A stretch of 64,000 nucleotides of DNA, from assembly GCA_964035795.1 (NCBI GenBank), contig OZ038326.1, positions 1,187,061-1,251,060 of the forward strand, written 5' to 3'. Each line of letters starts with the position of its first letter. The stretch's first letter is position 1. This document shows positions 1 to 19,327 of the stretch, in pieces. A program made the position numbers and the translations under genes. The notes under the pieces are model-generated. The model was not told the DNA's origin, searched no databases, and worked only from the letters and a program-made list of their open reading frames with translations. Source of the stretch: Pterobdella sp. o SKG-2022 (Eukaryota; Annelida; Clitellata; Hirudinida; Piscicolidae).

Positions 1-6531
<6,531 letters not shown>

Positions 6532-6599
6532 AGAGGACTTATTAACTAGTGGAACGAGTACTATTACAAGGCATATCCTTTAAGGCATCTTTTAAAAGA

Positions 6600-6660
6600 A
6601 CATTCCTTACGTGACGTAATGTCGTTTCCACGCCCACCTTCATTGTGATTGGTTGAAAGC
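6600..6660 (-). promoter_or_regulatory. Probable Nkx6 core promoter
   Basis: Read on the minus strand toward Nkx6, three classic elements lie 76-121 bp before the proposed ATG. They are an inverted CCAAT box (6648-6652), a GGGCGTGG-type Sp/KLF box (6628-6636), and TTACGTCACGTAA (6607-6619), a CRE/bZIP-like near-palindrome. This GC-richer patch stands out in AT-rich DNA. A canonical donor (GTAAGC at 6525-6520) lies just downstream, as expected for a short first exon. No transcription start was mapped. Confidence 0.5.
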
Positions 6661-9600
6661 TAAATGAAAAAGTATTTTATATCGTAAAAATATTTAATAG
6701 AAATGTATTAGCTTGAAAATAAATTTTGATAGATCATTCTCTTTGCAAGAAAATAAAGGTTTAGATTCATAAGGTCGTTTTGTTGTTATATCATATTATC
6801 ATATGAACAGATTCATTTGAAATAGTCCAAATTCAAAAGGCTTTTAGGGATTTCATAATAATTCACTTCAAATTTGATTTTCGAATGAAAACATCTTGAG
6901 TGATAATATGAAAAAAAAAGAATTGAATAAGTATAGATATATATTTAAATACCGCATCTTGATGTATTGATAAATAATATGTTTTCAGATGACTTTTAAA
7001 GACGTGCATTCAATATGCTCTGGCTGATTCAGACGCAGAGAACAAATTTGATTGGTTGTCGAGTCTAAAATCAAGTGATGTGATTGGATGGATCTTGTGA
7101 TGAAACTTAGCCTGACGTAATCTTAAATGATCAATTACAAATTGGATTTTAATAATAAAACTCGCGCCAATCTTTATCATTGTTATCCATTATTATTATC
7201 ACTCTGTTCTTTATATTAATTAAAAGACGATATAAAGAAAACTTATGCATTTTTTGGTTCGGTTTTTATTATAGCTTTTTTGATTTTTGTTTAAGGATTT
7301 TTAAACATATTTTTCATGGTGTTTGACAGAGAATGTCGCTATAAAGAGGATGCATTCTTTTGAATGATTGAAACTCTTTTTGGTTCTTGCTTCTGGAAGT
7401 TTTTGAGAAATAAAAATCATTTTTTGCTTAAACAAAACAAAACAAAACAAAAATCAAACTAAAAAACTACAAAAAAAAACATTAGAATCATTCATTTGCA
7501 AAAACAATAAAAAACTTATTTCTATTTATATCCATCATTAATAACTAAATAAAATAATTTACAGTTTCATCAACAAAAACTCAACCAAAACCTTCACAAA
7601 CTCTACTGAAGTTTTTAAAAAACCTTCAGACTTTTAAACCCTACGTATCAATTGAAACACCATCACACATCAAGCACGAATTTTTGATGCGGACACAAGT
7701 AAACATCTCGGTCGTTCATCGATATACCCTTGTGATCGCCAATTGATTGGTTGCTCTTTCTATGTTTTGTTAGCTGTGCTATTATTTTTGCAGTTTTTAT
7801 TTTTTTTTTCGAGATATTGTTGTGAATGTAGTTTTTTTGAATGTTCTCATCTTGTTTAAATATTCTTTTTTTTGGTATATTTTTTTTCAAATTTTTTCAA
7901 AACTAATATGGCTTAAAATTTTATAGAGATTAGAAAAATTATTGAACTTGAATTTTAATGAAAGCATTGAAAAACTTAAATCAACCGAGCTGAAACGTTT
8001 GCGCCATTGCAAATGATTGGGCAGTGAAGAATGGCCAAAGTAAATGAAAAGTCTTTATTCTGGACGATAAAAAGAGAGTAAAAGACAATGAAAAGATCCA
8101 ACATAAAATTAAAGTAGGGAAATAGAAAAATATAAAAAGATATACGCAAAAAAGTGCAAACAAAGCATTTAAAAAGTGGAAAAATTTGAAGTAAAAATCG
8201 CACGTCGGAATAAATTCCATGGCAAATAAAACAGGAAAAAAAGACACTGGATAGATGGAAATAATAAAGAAGCAAAAACGACGGATTTGCTTAAAGAGAT
8301 TTCTTTAATTAAATGAAACACAATTGTCACGATGACTCAGCAATTACCAATTGAAAGCTTCTAAGCATTGACCATTTTGCTTTTAATTGAAAAAAATTCT
8401 TTGTACTAGTTTTATAACATATCAACTTTTATTGCATTAATTATCAAAAGGTATTAAAATTAAATAAATTATTTTTGTCTGAATTTAATGAAAAAATCAT
8501 TTTATACCAGCAAAAGTAGTTTATTATTTCCATTTGGGAATGATTGTTAAATAAAACTATTTATAAAGCCAAGCACAAAGAGCTTATGATCAAGTAGCTC
8601 TGGTACTAAACTTTTTAAATTTTAATATTTCCTCTTCCGCCAGAAAAATGTTTTTCTATCAAGACTCGGCAACTTTGGGAGGCAGAAAATCAAACGCGTG
8701 GGCCATGGGTATTGGAATGTATTGCTTCTTTTTAGTTTTATTTTTTTTTTTATTTTCATTATTTCTTTGCTCAGTTATATCAATGAAGACTCCTTATATG
8801 ATTGATTGTAGGCTTTTATGGCTACACACACACAAATCTTCGAATCTATTTACAAAAAATCAAATTAAAAAAAGTGTTGTGCGGAGTTTTAAATAAAAAA
8901 TAAACTTTAAAAAATATGGAAACTTTGAAAAAAGTGAAAAGTCAAGCGAAGAATCAAATAAAGCGCCACAAAAGAAGGCAACAAAGGTGCCTAGGAAACG
9001 TTTGTGTTCAATTGGATTAAGTGTCGGGTGCGGAACAATGAACATTAATACAAATTAAAGACGTGCTCTTGTGTGTGCGCAATCAAATCGAAATTTTCAG
9101 CGATCTTACGCATTTATTTTTTGTTTATTTTTATGAATTTATAATTAAAACCTTTATGTAATTGAAATGGCTGATAAATTCCATTTTAATTAAGCAGTCC
9201 ACAACAAGGGAACAGTTGTAATAAGAGGAATCACGAGGCTAACATACACAGCCCGCTTTTCCGACCCTGTGAAATGGAGCGTGCAAAGACGAGTATAAAG
9301 TTCATTTCGTTGATTAAAAAATCTATCCTACCGATGGAAGTTGCAAGAATGCATGCAAAATATATACAATAATGGATGGAAAGAGATGGATGGAAAAAGA
9401 ATTAAAGAAAAAAATAAAGGCCTTTCCAATTAAAAACGAATTTCAAAGTTAAAAGGATTGCTTGGTCATAACGTTGGCAGACGAGATGTCGTTGTTCGTT
9501 TTGTACATTTGTTGCACAAGAAAACCAGTTTTTCCAAACAAAATAAACACTTTTTAAAAAATTAATTTCAATCAAATATTAACTAAATAAAAAATATTTA

Positions 9601-11135
9601 AAATTAAAGAACATTTTATCGAACTTTTCATAGTTTTTGGTACGAATTCTCACAAATGTGATTATGATGGCGAGACCACAAGCTGTCATTAAAGTGAGTT
9701 AAACAAACAAATAAAATCAAAGCAAGCATCGGGAAAACGCTAAAGAAAGTGATTTGTTTAGCATCTTTGGATGCCAGTTTCCTTTTCTCTTTTCCTGTCG
9801 CTTTTGTATTATGTCTTTTTCATTGCGAAAACTATGTATAACTAGATTACCAATATTAATATATTAATTCTTAAACAAAATACTAATTAATAAAAACAAA
9901 AACAGCAATAAAAATTAATTATAAATAAATGATAAAAAATCAATATTGAATAATAATAATATAAAAAAAATAAGAAAAATAAATCATCAAAAAAATAGTA
10001 TTAATAAATGCCGAGTTTCTATTAGTCCAAGCACACACAATTTCCTCTAGATGTATCTTTGTAGCGCCATCTATCTAAATATTTCCTCATCTTTGTTCTT
10101 TTTGATTGCTTTTGATCTCTTTTTTTTTCTTTAACCTCCCCATTTTGCTGACAGATTGAACTAATCTTTCCGTGTGCTTTATTTAACAAAACGCTTTTCA
10201 AGTTCTTTTATTATTATGGTCATTATTATTTTTTCATTATATTTTACTACTCATTGTTATTATTGTTCTTGGTAAAATTTTTATTATTCATATCATTGTT
10301 CTGATAACTTCTTTCAATATTATTAATTCCATTATTAATATCCACATAGTTTCATAAGCACCGTATATTTTACAGGTCGTAAGCAGACCTTTCAATGGCT
10401 CCTTCGAGCACCTCCCAAGTACCTTCTTCACTTTTTGTTTTTCATCTTTATTTTTATAAATCATTATTAATTATATTTATTATGATTATTTTTTTCACCA
10501 TTTTTTTTATATTTTATTGTCCTATTTAATTATAAATATTTTTTATTATCATTTTTCATTTTATATCATTACCCTCATCGTGTTTATTAACCATCACCAT
10601 CATTATTACTTTCAACTAATATTCTCAAGTATTTTTCATAAATATTATGCACCATTAAATAGAATCTTCGCCATAAGAGGCTGCAATTTGCAGCAATAAT
10701 ACCTGGGCAAACAAACAATCTAGCAGTTTGCTCAAAACATCAGGAACCAGAAGTGTGGACAAGCAGCTACCATATAGTCATTAATCATATCATTAAAAAA
10801 TATATTATTATTGTTTTTTCAGTTTTTATGTTTGTTATAATTATTTTTATATAATTAGTATTTCTATCATCGTTTTACGTTTTCCACGCTAACAATGGAT
10901 TGGTTGGATAAAACAAAAATTATGAAAAATTATGACACATCAAGTAGGAAGATAGGTAGGTGATAAGGCTGAGATACTGATGGGTTCTTGAGACTTGAAG
11001 TATTAATTGGAAAGTCAATTTATTAATTTTTGATATTTTTCAAAAAATATATCGAGAGTTTTCAGTTTCTGTTCGAAAAATTCCAAAACTCACTTTGAAA
11101 TATTTTTTATTGGAAAAAATTTAATAATAAGATAA
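6661..11135. other. Gene-poor Nkx6 5' flank
   Basis: 4.5 kb of AT-rich DNA with no exon I can support. Somewhat less AT-rich patches occur near 6990-7110 (several ATTGG motifs), 7975-8040 (includes ATTGCAAAT) and 9230-9310. Such patches beside a developmental homeobox gene could be cis-regulatory, but nothing in the sequence proves it. Confidence 0.4.
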
Positions 11136-12351
11136 TCACATCAGAGATAGTTTTTGTTTTAAATGGCTGCTTTTGGTGAGAGCTGAAAGTTTTTTGAATC
11201 TCAAACTATCTAGTTCATGTCTTCTTTTCAGCTCTAAGTTCTCTTGTAGGTAGGTTTGCTTGAGCTTGTTAAACTGTTTGGCCACCCACTTTGTCAAGTC
11301 TTTCAACTCTCTTTCTAGTTTGACTTTTGATGAAGATTGTTGGTTTGTTTGAGGCAGCTTTTTGTGAGCTGAAATCGATAAAAGTGAAAATTTTTATTTG
11401 AGTTATTTTCTTTTAGATAAAACGATCTAGAAATACAATTATAGATAACATAAATTGAATATTTATGATTTTTTTGAAAATTGATTTTAAAGAAAAGATA
11501 CATAAGATGTCTCTAAAAATTATTTATAATTATTTTAATTTGTGAAACCCCACAATACTGACGATGACTAGGGGAGGGAGTGGTGAAAGAAGAGCTTTTT
11601 TGAGAACCTTTGATGACGGGAGGTTGTTTCAAAGATTCAATAGAAGCAATAGACTCATTGGTTTTCTTTTTGTTGCTACTTTGAGCTTCAAAAGATTGTT
11701 TGCTTTGTTTGGCGAACCTTTCAAAGAGGTTGGTAGACGAGGGACGGTAAGCTAGTCTGAGATTGGAGCCTGTGTTTCTCGAAGAACTTCTATGGTGAAG
11801 ACTCTCGTGAGAACTGCGAGAAGTGATGGAAAGACCGGAAGGAATATCACTGTTTTGAGGTACGTAGCTTAAAGTGATGCCTTTTTTTGGTTTCTTAGAA
11901 ACGAAACGGCCATAAACGTCGGTTTTTCTGGTGTCAAGTCTAGTGTGTGGGTGGGTGTTCAAACGCATTTCTAATTTTGTGGGAAAAATTGGAACTCCTC
12001 TTTGCGGTCTATCGCTTTTTGAAGCGTTTAATTTTTTGTTGTTTTTGAGAGTTTTTTTCAAACTTTCTATTGGAAGTTTTTTAATATTAGTCTAAAAAGA
12101 TCTACTTTCCATCAAATTTTTTTGTTTAAGCTCAATATTTTTATATTTTTCATGTTTTTTTGATTGAGAGTATTTGAGTTGGATATTTCTGGATTTTCCA
12201 ACGCTGAAATGCATCCATTTTGTGAGGTTGATCCCATTGTCAAAAGACTTTTGTTTTTTATAAGTATTAAAGAATCATTTTTAGAATTTTGTAATTTAAT
12301 AGTTTCACTTTGACATCTGTTATCTGTGTTTGCTTGTTTTATGTTTGACAT
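11136..12351 (-). CDS. Unrecognised basic protein with C-terminal coiled coil
   Basis: I do not recognise this gene. Best model: exons 12351-12203 (starts MSNIKQANTD), 12062-11554 and 11368-11136, giving 296 residues in phase. The middle exon is basic and Ser-rich, with motifs such as RPQRGVPIFPTKLEMR and TRKTDVYGRF. The last exon encodes a charged helix (KVKLERELKDLTKWVAKQFN onward) typical of a coiled coil, ending at TGA. Low-complexity Ser/Lys content suggests a scaffold, cytoskeletal or chromatin protein, but function is unknown. The first junction is uncertain. The upstream open frame could instead stop at TGA 12 bases before a 39-nt intron, and a one-base change in an A7 run would join it into a longer exon. 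It is head-to-head with SPT2. Confidence 0.6.
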
Positions 12352-12998
12352 TATTGCTTTTTTAAATAAAATTAAAACTTTAGAAATTAAATTACTTTAA
12401 ACTGAATATTGAACGATGAATTTTTATCAAGAGATTTCAAAAGCTTGATAGTGTGCTTTATTTTTAAATTACATTATTAATCTTGTTTTAGAATATTTTT
12501 GTTTACATTTTTGATTTAGTGAGTGAAGGTTTGTTTATTTTTTTTTGTTTGGTATTACGTATTTATTCTTAGAGTTTATTAAAATATTTTAATAAGCATA
12601 ATTTTGCATAATCTTTTGAATTTCACAAAAGTTCGATAAGTAATTATAGATTATTAAATTAATTCAAAGTTTATTATATATTTCATATTGAATAACAAGT
12701 TTTATTAAAATTTTAATTCCAAAGATTTTCATTAAATGACATAACTAAAACTTTTAGATTTTTTTATTAATTAAATTTCGATCAAAAATTTATCCAAAAA
12801 TCACTCATGTATAGTTACAAAGTATGATGAAAAAATAGAAGGTATTAACAAATTATTAATGAAGAAATTGGTTTAAAATTCACTTTTAGTTCAACCAGCC
12901 GTGTTTACGTATAAGAAGATTACGGCTGGAATTTCATTGATGTTCATTCTTTTCATGAATTTTATTGCTAATTCATGTTGTGAAAATAATTTTCAATC
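12352..12998. promoter_or_regulatory. Shared spacer between divergent genes (coiled-coil gene / SPT2)
   Basis: 646 bp between the start codons of a minus-strand and a plus-strand gene. Very AT-rich. I see no exon and no strong promoter motif. It must contain both 5' flanks, so it is a candidate bidirectional promoter. Confidence 0.4.
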
Positions 12999-15623
12999 AT
13001 GGAGTATCGTGAAGTCATTAAGAAGGCTTACGAGCAACAGAAGAAAAATGAGGTATATGGTAATAACATGGAAAAAAACTTCAAATTTTTAAAATAATTT
13101 TTTTATAAAATTCAGGATTACAAAAAGAATTTGTTTGAATCTAAAACAAAAGTTGCTTCAGAAAACAAAGCTAGTACACAAAAACCAAAAAAACAAATAA
13201 GTGAAAATGTGAAAGCTGCCTTGGAAAGAATGGAAAGTAAGTTTATTAATAATTGATTATGTTAATCTCCAAATTTAATGACACATCACTTTTATAAGGT
13301 TTTTCGATTGAGTTTCAACTTGATTTATTAAAACATGTTTTATGATAAATTATCATATGATATGAAAAAATTCTGTAAATGTATTGACAGAACAAGAACA
13401 GATAAAAAAGGCAACTATGACCAAGTTGAAACAAGAGCAATCATCAAAAAAAGAAGAATCATCATTAAAAATCCCATCAGCATTGCTCACCCACCAAGCA
13501 AAGGCAGGTCTTGAAAAGAAGATAGACATGAACAATCTTTTCAAATCCAACAAGAGAGTTGCATGGTTGCCTAGTTATGCCACGCCTAACATGTTAGAAA
13601 TCTTGAAAGAAAGAGACGCCGTCAAACGTGAAAGAGAAAAAATGATTCAAGAAGAAATTATTGCTAAAAAGAATGACGCAGAAGAAGAAGAAAGGAAAAG
13701 AAGGAAAGTTAAAGAAATTATGCTCAAACTTAATCTGAATAAACCCCAATCGAGTGACACAAAGAAACGGAAACATGATGGTGATAATGAAGGGAAAAGG
13801 GCAAGCTCAGAAAAAAAACCTAAAAATAGTTTCATTGAAAATGATACTTTTCCAACTAAAACAAAAAAGACAGAGTCTGAAGTGAAAAAGGCTAATTTAA
13901 AAAAAGTTAAAAGTACAGTTTCTCAGCCAATCAGCTTTGAGCAACTGATGAAACAAGCTGAAGAGAACAAAAATAAACCAATTGAAGATCAGGATTTTCT
14001 GGACTCTATAAATAGTTGTGGCAATGATATTATTTTCAAAAAAACAATTCCTAATGCAGTTAAAACTGATCTACCAAACAACATGACCAAACTTTCATCC
14101 AACACACCAAACAACCCCATCAAATCCAATACAACTAATAATCCAAATAAAATCAATAAACCCCCTACTGATAATATAAAAAAAGATTGCATTTATGACA
14201 AGCTTAAAAAAGATTCTGCAAAAAAAGTAACTAACAATCAGGATAACACTCACTATAAAAATACCTCTAATAGTTGTGATGGAAAGTTAATCACTAAAAA
14301 ATTTGATCCTAAGGAAAGTAGTAATAATAGTAAATCTGTTAGGTTAAAAACAAGCACAAATGGGAAGGTAGACCAAAGTAAGGTTAGCAATGGTAAAGAC
14401 ATTAAGAAACAAACACTAATGGAAAAAATGCTAGGACAGTTAAGAGAAATAAAAAACAGTGGTTTGGATGTGGAAAACTTCATCGATGATTTGAAATCGT
14501 TCGTTTCTAATAACAATAAAAATAATAATACAACTAATAATAAGAATAAAAATACCTCGAATGAAGTAAAAATGAAAGAAAGCGCCTCGATAAAAAAAGC
14601 TTCAGAATCGTTGAAAAGTAAATCTATCATACCAGAAAATAAAGCAAATATTAGAGACACTAAAAAGATAGAGAATATCAAGGTTAAAAGCAAACCTAAC
14701 AACAAAAATATATTGAATGCATGGGACAGGATGATGATGGAAAGGGGAATTAAAACAGAGCCTATCAGTCATAATAAAAAGAAAAAACATGTAGATTATG
14801 AGGAGGAGGAGGAAGATGAGGATGAGTACGAAGATGATTTTGTGGATGATGAAGCTGATGAAGATGATGAATATGCAAAGAATTTCTCAAGTCACATCAA
14901 AGATATCTTCAAATATAACAGATACAGGTATCCAGTTCAACATTAAACATTAGTTTGATATTACATTTATTCATAGAAAAATATGAAAAATAAAATTAGC
15001 ATTATATTATTCATCATCATTATTGTATTCACTACGTTTAGTCTGATAATAACAATTCTAAATTCTTCAATAACATCATAATCATTTCCATCATCACCCC
15101 CACTGTATTCATCACAATTGTATCCACCATCGGCAGCTTCAAAAACGAGAACCCCTACGATGACTTGAAAGACATGGAGAGCAGTGCCAGGCAGATCTTG
15201 CATGAAGACATGATAAGGTTGGGACTGTTGCTTAGTTAGTAGAGCAAGAGATTAGTTATCTAAATTTACCGGTTAGCTCCTAATGTCATAGTAGTAGGAA
15301 GAAAAAGGGAGTGAATTTATTGATGTTTTTAGCGCAATAACTTGAGGATTATCGATGGTGCAATCAATAATCACATAATTTGGTGATTGTATTTGTATCA
15401 TATAAGCTTGGTAAAAACATTACTGAAGTCATTTAAAAAATGTTTGTCAAGTTTCGAATCTCTTATGGTTACTTTATGAATAGTTATATACACAAAATAA
15501 AAACACTATTTTTGTAATGATAACTTTTTCTAGACAAAATTATTAATCAACAGTACAAGAATCGGAATAAAAGAAGATCTGGAGGAATACAGAAAAGAGC
15601 AAGAATTAAAGGCTAAAAAATAA
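12999..15623 (+). CDS. SPTY2D1: SPT2 histone H3-H4 chaperone (SPTY2D1 homologue)
   Basis: Nuclear chaperone that binds H3-H4 and acts in transcription elongation and heterochromatin or rDNA maintenance. Exons 12999-13052, 13116-13236, 13391-14927, 15137-15217, 15554-15623; all phases close; 620 residues. The N-terminus MEYREVIKKAYEQQ fits the short conserved SPT2 N-terminal segment. The long third exon is Lys/Asn-rich and disordered. The C-terminus shows the family core: an acidic run (EEEEEDEDEYEDDFVDDE), then HIKDIFKYNRYSF, then DLKDMESSARQIL, then IGIKEDLEEYRKEQELKAKK, which matches the H3-H4-binding helices of animal SPT2. Reading through the exon 3 donor would end the protein early at 14946 and lose that domain, so splicing is favoured. 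The donor of exon 3 is GTATCC. An AATAAA overlaps the stop codon. It is tail-to-tail with ING3. Confidence 0.92.
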
Positions 15624-16283
15624 AAATTCGACTTTTTGAAGTTTTTTATTTACGTTTTGAAAACAAGCCTAAGTTCAATGAAAACTGATGGGAGCTTTGT
15701 GTGACACAAACGTTATCAAGGGCATGATAGTAGGTTGCTAAAAGCTTCGTGCAGTTTTTACTGAAGCATTCATGCGGTTTATTCACGTTTAGGATTCAGG
15801 AATTTTATTTTGTGTCACAATTTTTTTTTTTTATTTAAAAAATTCATTGTAAATTTGATCATTAAGCACAATAAATTTACAAAAAACACCAATACATACA
15901 ATAATTTAATTTAATATTGAGCTATATAATGACGATGTAAACAAAATTAATTCTAAAATTCCCACCTAACTCAACCATGCTATACTACAACAACCAACAT
16001 CACAAAGCCACGTTGGTGAGGTTTTAACACACTTATATCTACAACTCTGATTTTCAACTATAACAGACGAAGTATTTTAGCTATAGTTACGTTTTTTTTC
16101 AAATGTAATTTTGAAAAAAAGTTACAACACAACTTTCCATCTATACCATGATCACCATATGAAACTTCACACAACCAACATCACACCTATACAAAACTAA
16201 ACCACATTAACTTTGTTACCACTATATATATTTTATAAAAGCTGTCAAAATTTATACCCCAATCATCTGTTTCTCTCCACACA
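15624..16283. other. Convergent spacer SPT2 / ING3
   Basis: 660 bp between two stop codons, expected to hold both 3' UTRs. AT-rich, with no further exon seen on either strand. Confidence 0.6.
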
Positions 16284-19093
16284 TCATTTCCTCCCCCTTC
16301 TTTTCATGGATGAGGTGCATTGTGGGCAGTACCACTTTCCTCTGGGTGCTTGTTGCAGACCCACACAGCCGTAATGGAACCATTCCAGGGGACACTGGTG
16401 GTTGTAGTGATGCAGATTAAATGATAATATGATGGTAATGATAGGAAATGAGTGATGATGAAGATAGTATAATACTTAGATATAGTTTAAACTGAATTTT
16501 AAAGTTGCTATGTTGCTTACAAACTTGAAAATAAAAAAAAAATGAAATAATAAAAATAAACACGCACATCTTCATTGTCGCAGCCGACCATATCCCCGTA
16601 CGACACATCATTACAGATGCAGTATCGAGGTTCGTTAGGGTCAGCGTGCCACCCTGACGCAGTGAGCTCAGTCTCGACAGATAGTACTGGCTCGTTAGTG
16701 GTTAAGAGGGACTGTTGCAGAGGTATTTGGTGGTAAGAGGATCTGCCTCCCAACGCTTGCTGGTTGTTGGCTAGCGAGCCGCTGCTGTTGTTTGGCGTCA
16801 GTGAAGACCTGGGTGGGTTTGTGGGTTATGTGCTATATCGATTGAAAACACAATTTAGTTATTATTTTACTCGTTTAACGTCTTTTTGTTCCTTTTGTAC
16901 GAGGTTCTACAACTAATAACAAACTATATACAATACATGGAACTCCAAATCTACCAACTTCATCTTAAGAGAGGGCGAGTTTTTATCTAAGGTAACCAGG
17001 CGTTTATTGGTTCTAATTGGGACTTTATTATCGTGACTCAAATGGGTGGATGAAGCAGATGAGCCTGCCAGTTCCTTCTCTCTTGGAAGACCTTTTGATA
17101 TTTTGCTGTATGCCTCAAAACTAGCCTTCAAGCTTGATGTCCGCCTACCTTGCTGCATCTGAAGATATATGTTGGATTATGAGGTGGTTATGTAAAAATA
17201 ATATTAATTGGTTAGTATTTCAGTTAACCAACCGAACAAACACTTAGGTTGTTAGAATATTTATACTATTTTTATTCTACATATTAAAAGAGGTGTTAAG
17301 TCTGTAAATATATTTTTTCACCTCAACAGTGGCTCCAATAGCTCTGGATGCAGCTTCAACTATGGCTGCATTGCTACTGCCTTTAAGTAGATGGTTTTAA
17401 TGAATTGAGATGGATAGGTGGAAGGATATGAAAGATTTACTTTATCTAAATAAATGGATCAATGGATGAAGTTATATGAAAATAATTTAAGCTGAATATA
17501 TATATAACAGTGTAAATAACAGTTAAAAAAATAAACTCACCAAGATTGCAGCCAATCATTTTGGGTTGTGGTTGATGGTGGTGTTCAAAAGTGAGATTTT
17601 GGTTACTGTTATTATGTATGTTAGTGTGACGTTGTTGTGGATTATTACTATTAAGAGCTCTAGTGAAACTGGGTACATTGTGGGTGTCTCTACTGAGTTC
17701 TGGGGCAAGAGAAGATGAAGAAAGACGACTTAGGTGGCTGTTATGTTGTAAACTGTTGTTGAAACTCGATGAAGAGTTATGGGTAGGAAGAGAGTGGTTG
17801 TGGTGGTTGTAGCTATTGTGGAATGAGCTTGAAGAGTTTTTGTTGTTTGTGATTGAAGAAGAAAATACTGAATATTTTCTTTCTGTGAATTATTGATTTA
17901 AATATTGTAAACATCATACTTTGTTTTTAAGAAAAAAAATTTTTCAAGAAAAAAAAGACTAAATGCATACTTTCAGGCCTCGAATAAACATTTTGATGTT
18001 GGGGTGGCTGTTCAGGCTCTAAAAGTCCTGGAAGAATTTTTTATTATGAAAAAATTGAGTAAATAAACAAATTTTAAAAAAAAATGTTTTGGGAGATAAA
18101 AAGGTATTAAAAAAACTTTTCTCGAGGATCTCTGTGATACCAGCATTGTCGGCCTCCAACTCCATTTTGAACTTGAGCACCTCTTGGTCTAACTTTCTCA
18201 AATGCCTCTCAACCTTTAAGAGTGAATGATGATGTATTAAAAACTAGTTGATTGAGAAAGCTTTTTTAATTTTTGATGTAGCTTTTTAAAAATAAATTTT
18301 GAAATATTACATGAGCAATAATTGGAAGTATTGAATTGAATCATATAAACATTAGATTAACTGACCAATTCATATATTTGATTAGCTAACTGCACTTTCT
18401 CATCAGCATCTTCTAGAACTTTTGAATATTCCTTGAAAAGTTAAAAAAAAAATTGAATGCTTGAAAACCTAATTTCATGATGATAAAATAAAATTTTGAA
18501 TGAAACAGACTGTTTTAATAGTGTTCATTTGCTCATTCTTCCATTCTTGGTTGACATTGCCCGAAGCACAGGTTTTGAAGAATTGATCTACTCGAGCTTC
18601 TATTGAGTCTGTTGAATCTATATAAATATTGAAACTATCATATGTGAAAGATAATATAATTTTGGTATTTTCACAACAATTTTTATAAATAGTATTTTTG
18701 GATACTTGAAACTTGTAGATCCATTTCCCTCATTTCTGTGAATTTGTCTCTCATTTCCATTGGCAAATTCTCTATCACTTATTAAAATTAAACAATTATG
18801 AAATATTTATATTTCATGGAATATATATATATAATAGTGAAGACCCTATAAGCTAAAAATATTTTTAAAATAAATATGATAATGAAAAAAAAATTTTTGG
18901 GAGCATAGTTGTATATATAAAATGAGTTTGGACAAAAAATAGTAAATTGTGATTGTTATGAACATAATGAGGATGTATATATGTAAAAAAAAAATATTCA
19001 TGAAAACACAATATAAAATAATAATTCTGGTGAAAATTTTATCTGAAAAGATTTAAACATCATACTTTCTAAATAATCTTCTAAGTACAACAT
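16284..19093 (-). CDS. ING3: ING3 PHD-finger subunit of the NuA4/TIP60 complex
   Basis: Chromatin reader that binds H3K4me3 and targets the NuA4/TIP60 acetyltransferase. Eleven exons: 19093-19066, 18777-18706, 18617-18511, 18431-18366, 18213-18117, 18027-17971, 17867-17541, 17380-17322, 17158-16959, 16808-16568, 16394-16284; 454 residues, in phase. The N-terminus [20 protein letters not shown] and [20 protein letters not shown] are the ING3-type helical ING domain. [14 protein letters not shown] is an ING3-specific middle motif. The PHD finger runs from [20 protein letters not shown] to GKWYCPQC with the full C4HC3 ligand set, followed by a short basic tail. The seventh exon is a low-complexity Ser/Asn/His insert. 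The donor of exon 9 is either GTTGGT (in phase) or GTAGAT with a later acceptor. The 5' end faces NIFK across 234 bp. Confidence 0.96.
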
Positions 19094-19327
19094 TTTTGCA
19101 ATTTTTCGATGAATTTAGTTGAACTTATTTTTCGCTCATGAAACATAAAGAAAATTTAAATAACTACTTTTATGATAATAAAATAATTTAAAACTCATCT
19201 GAACTAATGAGATTTGAATTTGAAGTTTTTTTTTTTCAAATATATTTATATTACAAAAATATGTTTTAGCTGATTTATTTCGCTCTTTCATTTTATCGTT
19301 TTGTTATTTCGATTGGAAAATATAATA
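19094..19327. promoter_or_regulatory. Bidirectional promoter candidate, ING3 / NIFK
   Basis: Only 234 bp separate the divergent ATG codons of ING3 (minus) and NIFK (plus). Both are constitutively expressed nuclear-protein genes in other animals. The spacer is AT-rich, with a poly-T run near 19228. I see no TATA box that is distinguishable from background. Confidence 0.5.

Noticed and set aside
8648..8896. 82-residue plus-strand frame with a hydrophobic stretch (MFFYQDSATLGGRKS)
   Set aside because: The front looks faintly coding, but the rest is AT-driven hydrophobic sequence; no splice partners and no family recognised.
14253..14705. 150-residue hydrophobic minus-strand frame
   Set aside because: Antisense shadow of the Lys/Asn-rich SPT2 exon.
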